From: Peribacillus sp. ACCC06369 | Lineage (GTDB): Bacteria > Bacillota > Bacilli > Bacillales > DSM-1321 | Length of the DNA: 64,000 bases | Assembly (NCBI RefSeq): GCF_030348945.1 | Contig: NZ_JAUCEN010000002.1 | Location: forward strand, 4,278,001 to 4,342,000 | Reading direction: 5' to 3' | Part shown: in pieces, positions 9,514 through 16,822 of the stretch | Layout of the letters: every line of letters begins with the position of its first letter | How positions within the stretch are numbered: the first letter of the stretch is position 1 | The notes under the pieces: model-generated | The model's input: the letters and a program-made list of their open reading frames with translations, nothing else | What the model was told of the DNA's origin: nothing | Database searches by the model: none | Program-made: the position numbers and the translations under genes

Positions 9514-9840
9514 TTACTCGCCTTTTTTACCAAGAACCACCGCCAAAGTAAGAAATATATAAGGATAAGTTAATAAAGTAAGCTCTAAAAAACCCATACT
9601 TCCAAAAAGAAATAGATCTGGAGCGTGTCCGTCTGAATAATATCCTTTTCCGGTCAAATACAAGCCAACAAGAAGATACGTTATTATAGATATTCCTATT
9701 AAACCATAGCCTATGAAATTAAACTTAATTATTGTAAAACTATATACTAAAATACCTAAATATAACAATCCAAGCAGCAGCAATAAAATCGGTATGTACA
9801 ATGGCTCATAAAAATAGTCACTCATACTTTCAATTAGCAT
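9514..9840 (-). CDS. Small multi-pass membrane protein, possible immunity protein
   Basis: 108 aa from ATG 9840, chosen because AGAAGGGGGT lies six bases upstream; the ATG/GTG further out has none. Three to four hydrophobic segments are visible (about 12-30, 36-58, 75-100), with a short loop reading GYYSDGHAPD. Family not recognised. It follows the 9865 gene by 24 bp, so they form one operon. Small membrane proteins in LXG loci often protect against membrane-acting toxins, but no such toxin remains here. Confidence 0.65.
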   Translation of the reverse strand: MLIESMSDYFYEPLYIPILLLLLGLLYLGILVYSFTIIKFNFIGYGLIGISIITYLLVGLYLTGKGYYSDGHAPDLFLFGSMGFLELTLLTYPYIFLTLAVVLGKKGE

Positions 9841-9864
9841 CTTATACCCCCTTCTGACCATAAC

Positions 9865-10164
9865 TTATTCTGGATTACAAATATTAATATAAGTACCAGC
9901 CAAAGTTTTATCAGGTCGCCACGGTTCTAAGTTCCAAGAACTTTTATAAATAGTAAGAGGATTAGCTGCATGACATATAAACTGGTCTTTAATTCTACCT
10001 ACCTTTGAGCTACTAATATACTTCTTGAAATCAGCATCAGCCGTCACTTCACTCCACATATCCAACATAATTTTTGCTTGAGAAAGACCTGTCATACTAG
10101 ACGGACCCAAAGCCCAATGAGCGGTAATATAAGCTTTAGTACAGGTTCTAGCTCGTTTTTTCAT
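9865..10164 (-). CDS. Hypothetical protein, W/C-containing, first gene of a two-gene operon
   Basis: 99 aa with AAAGGAG eight bases upstream. It has four cysteines (C8, and pairs near 64 and the C-terminus) and a conserved-looking core ending SWNLEPWRPDKT. The N-terminus is basic but lacks a clear hydrophobic signal. No family recognised. Its upstream region holds a 41-bp element (10226-10266) that recurs upstream of a lipoprotein pseudogene in the second toxin/immunity island, so both were probably expressed from the same kind of control region. Confidence 0.6.
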   Translation of the reverse strand: MKKRARTCTKAYITAHWALGPSSMTGLSQAKIMLDMWSEVTADADFKKYISSSKVGRIKDQFICHAANPLTIYKSSWNLEPWRPDKTLAGTYINICNPE

Positions 10165-10225
10165 TTTCTTCTCCTTTTTTGTTTTTTCCTATAATGGAAC
10201 ATTAACAAAAAACTAGGATTGATTG

Positions 10226-10266
10226 ATCCCAAAAATGAATTCAGGATTTCCACATATGGAATATTT
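10226..10266. repeat. 41-bp element shared with 20617-20657, upstream of island genes
   Basis: This stretch is 38/41 identical to 20617-20657, including the core GAATTCAGGATTT and an imperfect palindrome near TTCCACATATGGAA. Both copies lie 60-90 bp upstream of minus-strand genes in the two toxin/immunity islands. It is either a promoter/operator element or a recombination footprint. Confidence 0.7.
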
Positions 10267-10349
10267 CCCTTCTTTCCGTCCACTCACATATTAGATAGGT
10301 AAAAAAGCTGTGAACCACCTCTTTGTGATACCTTTTTCCCCACAAATTA

Positions 10350-10384
10350 AAAACCCCCTGACACTAAAAGTATCAAGGGTTTAA
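10350..10384 (-). terminator. Terminator after the short ABC-like fragment
   Basis: An imperfect hairpin (AAACCC...GGGTTT with inner ACT/AGT pairs) on the minus strand runs into TTTTTAATTT. Confidence 0.55.
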
Positions 10385-10563
10385 AAGATTAATATATTTA
10401 CATATAATGGGCGCATACCCATGAAGGGATCATTAAACATTTGTTTTTGAAATTCAATTTTACTGTTAGTAAGTGGCTTTATGACAAAGATATGCTGTCC
10501 AGGAGCCACAAAATTGGCAAGCTGGACAGTATTTTTAATAGTAGCTAGACGGTGGGTGATCAC
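10381..10563 (-). pseudogene. Short fragment with ABC-ATPase-like H-loop motif
   Basis: 60 codons beginning MITHRLATIKNTVQ. ITHRLATIKN is typical of the H-loop region of ABC exporters (D-loop side missing), and HIFVIKPL could match the following strand. The remainder is unlike any ABC protein, no ribosome binding site is present, and the open frame does not extend upstream. Treated as a gene remnant; the match is short. Confidence 0.3.
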
Positions 10564-10585
10564 AAAGTTAAACTGATACGTAAAT

Positions 10586-10617
10586 AAGGGCTATTCCTGT
10601 TGAAGGAATAGCCCTTT
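10586..10617 (-). terminator. Terminator of the metNIQ operon
   Basis: A GGGCTATTCC stem with its complement and a 6-nt loop lies 13 bp after the metQ stop codon. Confidence 0.8.
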
Positions 10618-10630
10618 CTTTGTATCAAAA

Positions 10631-11458
10631 TTAAAATGCCGGTATGGCCGTTTCACTATATTTCTCTTCTAAAAATTTGCGTACCTCTGGGCTTGTCATA
10701 GCCTTGGCCAGCTTTTGGACTGGCTCAGAATCCACGTTATCCTTGCGTGCCACTAATGTAATCGCAAAGTCATTTTCAACACCTTCTGTGAGAAGAGCGT
10801 CATTATTTGGTGTCAAACCAAGCGGTGCAGCGTAAGCTGGTGTTATCACTATCGCATCTGCTTCATCATACGTTCTCGCTAGCATTAATAAATCCACTTC
10901 TTTAAACTGATAGTTTTTAGTGTTCTCAGTAATATCAGACATTGTATAATATGGACCCTTTTTTTCCTTTAAAGTAATAACTTTATGCTGTGCTAGCAAT
11001 GCCAATGAACGATCAATATTCGACACATCATTTGCAATGGCAATAACGGCACCCTCTGGCAATTGATCGATTGAATCGTATTCTTTGGAATACACACCAT
11101 AATTGGCAAAATAAATTGGTTTCACAGGTACAAGCTCGGCATTTTTGTTTCGATTGAATTCCTCCATATAAGGAACGTGCTGGAAGAAGTTCACATCCAC
11201 TTCTTTTGCCGCTAGTGCGGTGTTAGGCTGCACATTATCACCTAATACAACCATTTCCAGGTTAATGCCCTCCTCTGCTAGCTTTGGTTTAACAAGCTCA
11301 AGAATTTCCGTCATTGGGGGAATGAGTGAGGCCACTTTCAATGTTACCTCTTCCTTCTCCTGATTCTGCGCATTTTCTTTCTCTTTTCCTTCATCCGCCT
11401 TGCCACATCCTACTAAAAGCAACATAATTGCTGTCATGAGAAAGAGTATTTTTTTCAT
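10631..11458 (-). CDS. metQ: Methionine ABC transporter substrate-binding lipoprotein MetQ (NlpA family)
   Basis: 275 aa. ATG 11458 is used because GGAGGG lies nine bases upstream. A signal peptide with lipobox LVGC (Cys about 17) anchors it outside the membrane. The body is a full-length NlpA/MetQ binding protein (VDVNFFQHVPYMEEFN is characteristic). It is the last gene of metN-metI-metQ, 18 bp after metI. It should deliver methionine or a related compound to MetNI. The substrate is less certain because no SAM riboswitch precedes the operon and MetN lacks its usual regulatory domain. Confidence 0.9.
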   Translation of the reverse strand: MKKILFLMTAIMLLLVGCGKADEGKEKENAQNQEKEEVTLKVASLIPPMTEILELVKPKLAEEGINLEMVVLGDNVQPNTALAAKEVDVNFFQHVPYMEEFNRNKNAELVPVKPIYFANYGVYSKEYDSIDQLPEGAVIAIANDVSNIDRSLALLAQHKVITLKEKKGPYYTMSDITENTKNYQFKEVDLLMLARTYDEADAIVITPAYAAPLGLTPNNDALLTEGVENDFAITLVARKDNVDSEPVQKLAKAMTSPEVRKFLEEKYSETAIPAF

Positions 11459-11476
11459 GATGTTTCCCTCCATTAT

Positions 11477-12139
11477 TTATCTTTTATCAATCATTCTGGC
11501 TACAGCTGTGCCAATAAATTGGATAAGCTGCACTAGAATAATCATAATGATAATCATATAAATCATTAGCTCTGTTTTAAACTGCTGATAGCCATACCTG
11601 ATGGCAAAGTCGCCGATACCGCCGCCTCCGACCACTCCCATGATCGTTGAATAGGAAATAAAGCTGATAATCGATGTTGTTAGTCCGAGGACAAGCCCTG
11701 AACGAGCCTCCACGTAAAGAAATTTGAATATGACATCCTTTACAGAAGCCCCCATGGAAATGGCTGCCTCGATCACACCCTTTGGCACATCCAATAAAGA
11801 TTGCTCGACCAATCGCGAATAATGGGCAATGGCAATGATCGCTAATGGAACGCAAGCAGATGCTGTACCAATGGCTGTGCCGATTATGAGTCTTGTAAAC
11901 GGGATTAAAAAAACAACCAATAACAAAAATGGGAATGAACGGATAATATTCACAAGTAAATTTAAAATCGAGAAAGCCCACGGATTTTCAAGCAAATGAC
12001 CCTTCTTACAAAGAAATAGCAAGGTCCCGACAGGCAATCCAATCAAAATCGCAGCTAAAATGGACACACCAACCATGGTAATGGTTTCTCCAATTGACTG
12101 CCAAATTTCTGCCTCATATTGAACTAAAATCTCAGGCAT
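11477..12139 (-). CDS. metI: Methionine ABC transporter permease MetI
   Basis: 220 aa with five to six membrane segments. The EAA-like coupling loop is visible around EAAISMGASVKDVIF (about 124-138). Length and order are typical of MetI. It overlaps metN by 8 bp and precedes metQ, giving the standard N-I-Q operon. Confidence 0.92.
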   Translation of the reverse strand: MPEILVQYEAEIWQSIGETITMVGVSILAAILIGLPVGTLLFLCKKGHLLENPWAFSILNLLVNIIRSFPFLLLVVFLIPFTRLIIGTAIGTASACVPLAIIAIAHYSRLVEQSLLDVPKGVIEAAISMGASVKDVIFKFLYVEARSGLVLGLTTSIISFISYSTIMGVVGGGGIGDFAIRYGYQQFKTELMIYMIIIMIILVQLIQFIGTAVARMIDKR

Positions 12140-12881
12140 GACCTAGCCCACCATTCTCTGCTAATTGTTCGATAAAGTATTCTGGACGATTATCCCTTTT
12201 TTGAATCCCGGTTGGTTCGATTAAGACAGTGTCATAAATCTCTCCATCTGCCATGATCGTAACACGATTGCATATACTTTTAATGACATCCAGCTCATGA
12301 CTAACAATGACAATCGTCACACCGAAGCGTTTGTTTATGTTCTCTAGCACGTCTAATATTTCAGCCGTTGTATTTGGATCAAGGGAAGAGGTCGGTTCAT
12401 CACATAACAACACTTGCGGGTTATTTGCCAATGCCCTTGCAATGGCAACACGTTGCTTTTGTCCCCCGCTTAATTGTGCAGGATATCTCTCCATCTCCTT
12501 CTCCAATCCGACAAATTGAAGACACTCTACAACACGGTTCCGACGTTCTTTCTTTGGATAATTTGCCAGTTCTAAAGAGGCCGCCACATTGTCATAAACC
12601 GTGTTATTTGCCACAAGATTAAAATGCTGAAAGATCATGCCAATCGACTTCCGTGCCCCTCGAAGTGCTTTATTGTTCAGTGTTGTCAATCTTTGGCCGT
12701 TTACCTCCACTTCGCCCGCATCTGGGGTCTCCAACAAATTCATTAACCGCAGCAACGTTGATTTCCCTGCTCCACTTGCTCCGATTATTCCATGAATTTC
12801 ACCTTTAGGTATTGTTAAAGTAACAGACTTAATGGCCTGAAACTGTGAAAATTTTTTACTCACTTGATGCAGGTTTATCAT
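12132..12881 (-). CDS. metN: Methionine-type ABC transporter ATPase MetN, short form without NIL domain
   Basis: 249 aa. Walker A GASGAGKST (about 34-42), Q-loop FQHFNL, signature LSGGQKQRVAIARAL and Walker B VLLCDEPTS are intact. MetN is normally about 340 aa with a C-terminal NIL (ferredoxin-like) domain that binds methionine and inhibits transport. Here the protein ends right after the ABC domain, so trans-inhibition should be absent. The start codon has only a weak AAAGTGGG upstream and overlaps the stop of a 12-codon leader frame, suggesting translational coupling. Confidence 0.9.
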   Translation of the reverse strand: MINLHQVSKKFSQFQAIKSVTLTIPKGEIHGIIGASGAGKSTLLRLMNLLETPDAGEVEVNGQRLTTLNNKALRGARKSIGMIFQHFNLVANNTVYDNVAASLELANYPKKERRNRVVECLQFVGLEKEMERYPAQLSGGQKQRVAIARALANNPQVLLCDEPTSSLDPNTTAEILDVLENINKRFGVTIVIVSHELDVIKSICNRVTIMADGEIYDTVLIEPTGIQKRDNRPEYFIEQLAENGGLGHA

Positions 12882-12916
12882 AAAATCCCACTTTCTATTT
12901 GTTGAAAGGTAAGCAT
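12878..12916 (-). CDS. Possible 12-aa leader peptide coupled to metN
   Basis: GAGGAG (12921-12926) is followed four bases later by ATG and the frame MLTFQQIESGIL, whose TGA overlaps the metN ATG as ATGA. metN has a poorer site of its own. The conflict: a TATAAT at 12927-12932 would start transcription around 12920, removing this Shine-Dalgarno. Only one of the two readings can be right. Confidence 0.35.
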   Translation of the reverse strand: MLTFQQIESGIL

Positions 12917-12926
12917 ATCGCTCCTC

Positions 12927-12955
12927 ATTATAGTTTCATCAAAGAAACACAACTG
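12927..12955 (-). promoter_or_regulatory. metN: Candidate sigma-A promoter for metNIQ
   Basis: On the minus strand CAGTTG (12950-12955) and TATAAT (12927-12932) are 17 bp apart, giving a 5' leader of about 40 nt before metN. The -35 is weak. No SAM riboswitch or T-box signature was found between here and 13180. Confidence 0.4.
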
Positions 12956-13183
12956 AGAAACATTTTATCAACTAATGAGGACCAAATGCAAAGACACAAA
13001 TTAACAGTTAAAGACTTCCAACCCTATTAGGCTCCCTCTTTCTATTGGCTTTTTATATATCATTCTTAGATATGAGTGATTATTTCATAATTATCATCCT
13101 TTATGACTGGATTTTTTTGAGTTTTCACTCTATTAATCGGATTATTCATTTTAAACTAATAGAGGGTGTATTATAATTATAAA

Positions 13184-13204
13184 TGATAATGGTTATCATT
13201 ATCA
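13184..13204. promoter_or_regulatory. Fur box upstream of the esterase gene
   Basis: TGATAAT (13184-13190) and ATTATCA (13198-13204) flank GGTTATC, a near-perfect match to the 7-1-7 Bacillus Fur operator, about 40 bp before the esterase start. It marks the gene as iron-repressed, and its position shows that the ATG inside it is not a start codon. Confidence 0.88.
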
Positions 13205-13242
13205 CAAAATACGAATATTCTATAGGACATGGAGGAAAATAC

Positions 13243-14037
13243 ATGATTCAATACCTTGATGAGAAAATTGCCAACTATGAGGTATGTGTCATCTTACCCT
13301 CAAGTTACGATCAATCCAAGAAATACCGAACGATCTATATGCATGATGGTGGAGAAACTGCCATGCAAGCTGCAAACTATATCGATCATTTAATTCTTTC
13401 AGGTCAAATTGAACCACTTATCGTTATTGGAATTGAACCAATTGATCGCAACAATGACTATACCCCGTGGGTAGCACAATCACTTGCACCACATGCTTCT
13501 ACCTTTGAAGGACAAGCACAGATTTATTTACATACTGTTGTAACCGAAATAAAGCCCTATATAGATGCCCATTTTGCTACGAATCCTGAACCTTCACATA
13601 CAGCTATTTCCGGCTGCTCACTTGGAGGACTTGTTTCGATTTTCGCCTCCTATCATTATCCAGAGGTATTCCATCAATATATCTCATTATCTGCTTCTTT
13701 TTGGTACGAGGATGTTCTTCGCTATCTTCAAGGGGAAAAGATTGAACGGCAAGGAAATATCTATATCAAACCAACTGTGAATCGTCAAGATCATCAGCTC
13801 TATTTATATGTTGGGCAATTAGAGGGAATTTATAAAGAAACGATTCAACAGCATATGGTTGACTACACGAAGAAGGCCCATCAAGAATTTATCAAGGAAG
13901 GCTATTTGGAATCTAATCTATTATTTGAGTCAGATCCAGAAGGAACTCATGATGACCTATTCTTTTCTACCTACTTCATTCAGTCACTTCGTTGGTTATT
14001 TGGCATGGAAAATAAAACCGAAACGCTGGATCGTTAA
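13243..14037 (+). CDS. Fur-controlled alpha/beta-hydrolase esterase (enterochelin/bacillibactin esterase-like)
   Basis: 264 aa from ATG 13243, six bases after GGAGGA; the upstream in-frame ATG lies in the Fur box. It is an esterase D/Fes-type hydrolase: YMHDGG near the N-terminus, nucleophile motif GCSLGG (about 124-129) and a late His in GTHDD. No signal peptide, so cytoplasmic. Fur control and family suggest release of iron from an imported ferri-siderophore ester, as BesA does for bacillibactin. No siderophore uptake genes are nearby. Its 3' end is duplicated at 19.2 kb. Confidence 0.82.
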   Translation: MIQYLDEKIANYEVCVILPSSYDQSKKYRTIYMHDGGETAMQAANYIDHLILSGQIEPLIVIGIEPIDRNNDYTPWVAQSLAPHASTFEGQAQIYLHTVVTEIKPYIDAHFATNPEPSHTAISGCSLGGLVSIFASYHYPEVFHQYISLSASFWYEDVLRYLQGEKIERQGNIYIKPTVNRQDHQLYLYVGQLEGIYKETIQQHMVDYTKKAHQEFIKEGYLESNLLFESDPEGTHDDLFFSTYFIQSLRWLFGMENKTETLDR

Positions 14038-14210
14038 TTAGCCTTAATCGATTGCATCACAATAGCCCCCAAGACTGGTGATTTCCCTCCAGTCTTGGGG
14101 GCTGCTTTTTTCAAAGATCTTTATCTATTGGCGAATTGAAAGGCCCTACTATAATGGTCGGCACTACAGAAGCATGATTTTCATCCATCGCTACATACAG
14201 CTCAACGCTA
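13934..14210. repeat. Direct repeat copy 1 (esterase 3' end, terminator, opposing esterase tail)
   Basis: About 270 bp are closely repeated at 19181-19440 in the same orientation. The unit holds the last ~35 codons of the plus-strand esterase, its terminator and the tail of a minus-strand esterase pseudogene. The terminator arms differ but co-vary (CCCCCAAGACTGG here, CCGCCGAGACTTGG there). The repeats bracket the 14.2-19.2 kb block. Confidence 0.85.
14065..14107 (+). terminator. Terminator of the esterase gene
   Basis: A stem beginning AGCCCCCAAGACTGG with a full complement and an 8-nt loop is followed by a T-run, 27 bp after the stop. Confidence 0.9.
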
Positions 14211-14560
14211 ATTCCTTTAATGATTGTCTATTCAGCATGGCATATAGAACTTTGCATCCTCTGCCATAAACCCTTCCTCACTTCCAACAGTGATCAAAAG
14301 CCATTGATCGATACAATGATCGCAATCAGCATGCAGCAGAACCTCATGATCGTTCCATCAAATGGAAGGACTTGATGCCCACATACGATAAAAAGCTTTG
14401 GTTGAGTAAAAAGCGCCCAGAGCAGGTTGATAGGCCCACTGCCAACATGTTTTTGTTAACCTGTTATTTAAATAGCTTTTTCCATACCATCTTGTTACCC
14501 TTATGCTTTTCCTTATAAATCCGTATATAACAGGTCCGGTAAAATCACTGAATGATTCAG
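14111..14560 (-). pseudogene. Degenerate Fes/BesA-like esterase
   Basis: Minus-strand segments in alternating frames read LLWALFTQPKLF, FYRMWASSPSI, HEVLLHAD, QWLLITVGSEEGFMAEDAKF and ELYVAMDENHASVVPTII. These match, in order, the post-nucleophile helix, the A.SPSIWW motif, the TVG.EE....EDA strand-helix and the final GE.HVSV.P motif of bacterial enterochelin/bacillibactin esterases. Frameshifts and stops break all of it, and the N-terminal half is not recoverable. It converges on the intact esterase; its tail is part of the direct repeat. Confidence 0.8.
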
Positions 14561-14696
14561 CTACAAGTTTTTTAGCAAGAAATAACTAACGATAACTAAG
14601 CAAGGGTTTTCCTCGTAAAAATGTTTTATGGTATGATAGTTAAATTGTTTATCTACCCTGTGACACATTTACATTCATCTAAGAAAAGAGGTATTT

Positions 14697-15887
14697 ATGC
14701 ACGCCACAGAATTATCCAAGCGACATTGGTTACTTATCTTAACACTTACTTTATTAACATTTGTTCTCGGGACAAGCGAATTTGTTATCATCGGGATCTT
14801 AACCGATATTTCCTCGAGTCTCCATATCACAAATGCAAAAGCAGGCACACTCGTTTCTGCGTTTGCGATTACGTTTGCCATTGCCACACCACTCGTGATG
14901 TCGGCAACAAGCCATTTTCCAAAGCGTAAATGGATGTTGTTTTTGATAGGTTCGTTCATCATCCTGAATGCTTTGTGCGTGATTTCGACGAGCTACATCA
15001 TGCTCCTTGCACTTCGGATGATGACTGCGATTGTAACAGGGGTTTTAATTTCACTTGCCATGGTTGTTGCAAGTGAAACCATACCGATTTCTAAACGTGG
15101 ACTTGCTATATCGTTCGTTTTCGGTGGTTTTACTCTTGCAAACGTGATTGGAGTACCAATAGGCACTGTCATCGCTGAATGGTATGACTGGAATGCAACC
15201 TTCCTGTTAACGTCTTTTCTCGGAGCTATTGCGTTTTTGGCATCTTTCTTCGTATTGCCTACTATGCAAAGTACAATTCGCAGTTCGATGCGTGATCAAT
15301 TTTCTTTGTTAACACACCCGCGAATTTTAATGGCTTTTTTCATTCCATCTCTTGGATTTGGAGCGACGTATGCCGTTTATACGTATCTTGTTCCGATCCT
15401 GAAAGGAATGGAAGCACCAAGTAGTTCAATCAGTTTGATTTTGTTTGGCTACGGATTTATTTCCATTTTCAGCAACATACTCGCGGGTAAAATTGCCAGC
15501 TACAATGCTATCGGACGCCTCCGGTTTGTTTTCCTCGTGCAAGCAATTGTTTTGATCAGTTTATATTGGACGACAAATAATTTTATCTTGGGATTGGTTA
15601 ACATTAGCTTGATGTCATTAATGGCCATCCTCTTAACAACATCCACCCAGCTTTATTTGATAGACCTTGCCGGTATTTATCAACCAAAAGCTACAGGACT
15701 AGCTGCTTCACTGATGCCAGTAGCAAGCAATGTCGGTATCGCCTTTGGTTCCGCATTAGGTGGAATTGTTTACCACCAGGGAGATTTGATGAGTGTGGCA
15801 TTGGTCGGTGGGCTGGTTGCTATCTGTGCAAGTCTTCTAACTTTCCTAAGTCATCGCTTAGACCAAAAACAAAAGAAAGCAGCATAA
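14697..15887 (+). CDS. MFS transporter, DHA1-type drug/metabolite exporter
   Basis: 396 aa with AAAGAGG six bases before ATG. Twelve hydrophobic segments; an early LTFVLGTSEFVIIGIL segment (TM1, conserved in the AraJ/PbuE/YdhP DHA1 group) and a loop-2 basic motif SHFPKRKW. The C-terminus is short and basic. It probably exports a small hydrophobic or sugar/purine compound; substrate unknown. It stands alone between an esterase pseudogene and its own terminator. Confidence 0.85.
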   Translation: MHATELSKRHWLLILTLTLLTFVLGTSEFVIIGILTDISSSLHITNAKAGTLVSAFAITFAIATPLVMSATSHFPKRKWMLFLIGSFIILNALCVISTSYIMLLALRMMTAIVTGVLISLAMVVASETIPISKRGLAISFVFGGFTLANVIGVPIGTVIAEWYDWNATFLLTSFLGAIAFLASFFVLPTMQSTIRSSMRDQFSLLTHPRILMAFFIPSLGFGATYAVYTYLVPILKGMEAPSSSISLILFGYGFISIFSNILAGKIASYNAIGRLRFVFLVQAIVLISLYWTTNNFILGLVNISLMSLMAILLTTSTQLYLIDLAGIYQPKATGLAASLMPVASNVGIAFGSALGGIVYHQGDLMSVALVGGLVAICASLLTFLSHRLDQKQKKAA

Positions 15888-15999
15888 GAAAAAGCTAAGT
15901 ACGCCTTGGTATGCTTCCTAGGGTACCTCAATAGAACTAAAATCTTTCCATATCCTAATAAAAGGGATTACAGTTAATCCTTCAAATAAAATTGAAGAA

Positions 16000-16042
16000 A
16001 GAAGTATCAAGAACGTTAGTTGTTCTTTGATACTTCTTTTAA
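16000..16042. terminator. Terminator after the MFS exporter gene
   Basis: A 15-bp stem (AGAAGTATCAAGAAC with complement, one bulged base) is followed by a T-run on the plus strand. It may also serve the convergent regulator gene. Confidence 0.8.
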
Positions 16043-16139
16043 AAATAAAACTAGGTGCTTACCTCTAAAAACCAAGCGGACAATTGCGATTTACGCTGCC
16101 TGAATTATACGCTTTTTCTTCCATTTATATACCGTGACG

Positions 16140-16652
16140 TTATTTCGACGACACCATCAAAAACCGGACAATTTTATCCGAGAAGTTAAACCAGTAATGG
16201 GCTTTTCTAGCATCGAACATGAACGACTGCTGTTCATGGAGTTCCATTCTTTCTCCCTCTATTTCCACTGTTAACTTCCCTTCGATAATGAATAAGAATT
16301 CATGTCCGCTATGAGAAAAAGCGCTTCCTTTATTTTCCCCTGGCTTTAACGTGACTAGAATAGGCGAAAAAACAGCATCACGAATGCCGCTGGATAAATT
16401 CTGATAATGAAATTGTTCATGATTATAATCTGAATTTTCTTGGGAGCGGTCCTCAGAAAAAAAGAAACTTGGATTGACATCTAATGTATCAGCGATTTTT
16501 TTTAATGACTCTAATGTGACGCTTGATTTTCCCCGTTCTACTTGTGATAAAAAGCTGATCGAAACGCCTGTTTGTTCAGCCAGACTCTTTAATGTTAGTT
16601 TTCGCTCTTTCCTCAATAATTTGAGTTTTTTTCCGATTGAATCAAAAGGCAT
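16140..16652 (-). CDS. XRE-cupin transcriptional regulator
   Basis: 170 aa. Residues 7-62 form an HTH_XRE domain (LAEQTGVSISFLSQVERGKS) and 95-168 a cupin sensor domain (HSGHEFLFIIEGKLTVEIEG). ATG 16652 follows AAAGGGGG by eight bases. Such regulators typically control amino-acid or polyamine transport and catabolism. It is divergent from the MHS transporter-cyclodeaminase operon, and a perfect palindrome lies just after that promoter, so local control of that operon is the likely job. Confidence 0.9.
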   Translation of the reverse strand: MPFDSIGKKLKLLRKERKLTLKSLAEQTGVSISFLSQVERGKSSVTLESLKKIADTLDVNPSFFFSEDRSQENSDYNHEQFHYQNLSSGIRDAVFSPILVTLKPGENKGSAFSHSGHEFLFIIEGKLTVEIEGERMELHEQQSFMFDARKAHYWFNFSDKIVRFLMVSSK

Positions 16653-16744
16653 ACAGATGCCCCCTTTTTTACATAGTATCTAGCTTCATTATACATGACA
16701 AAATTTGATGAATGCTCCGTCATTAATAACTTATTAAAAAAATA

Positions 16745-16773
16745 TTGACAGAAAATTTCTAATTATTTAAAAT
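16745..16773 (+). promoter_or_regulatory. Sigma-A promoter of the MHS transporter operon
   Basis: TTGACA (16745-16750) and TAAAAT (16768-16773) with a 17-bp spacer, 50 bp upstream of the transporter start. The -35 is consensus. Confidence 0.8.
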
Positions 16774-16787
16774 GAAGAAAATAATAA

Positions 16788-16806
16788 ATTGAAGTGATAC
16801 TTCAAT
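16788..16806. promoter_or_regulatory. Palindromic operator, candidate XRE-cupin site
   Basis: ATTGAAGT and ACTTCAAT flank GAT in a perfect 8-3-8 palindrome, about 8-26 bases after the expected transcription start. The position fits repression by the divergent XRE-cupin regulator. Confidence 0.7.
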
Positions 16807-16822
16807 TTTAAAGGGGTGACTC

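Noticed and set aside
12882..13180. Possible SAM riboswitch upstream of metNIQ
   Set aside because: Searched by eye on the minus strand; the conserved S-box core and terminator pair are absent.
13183..13242. Upstream ATG of the esterase gene
   Set aside because: It lies inside the Fur box and lacks a ribosome binding site; ATG 13243 has GGAGGA at proper distance.
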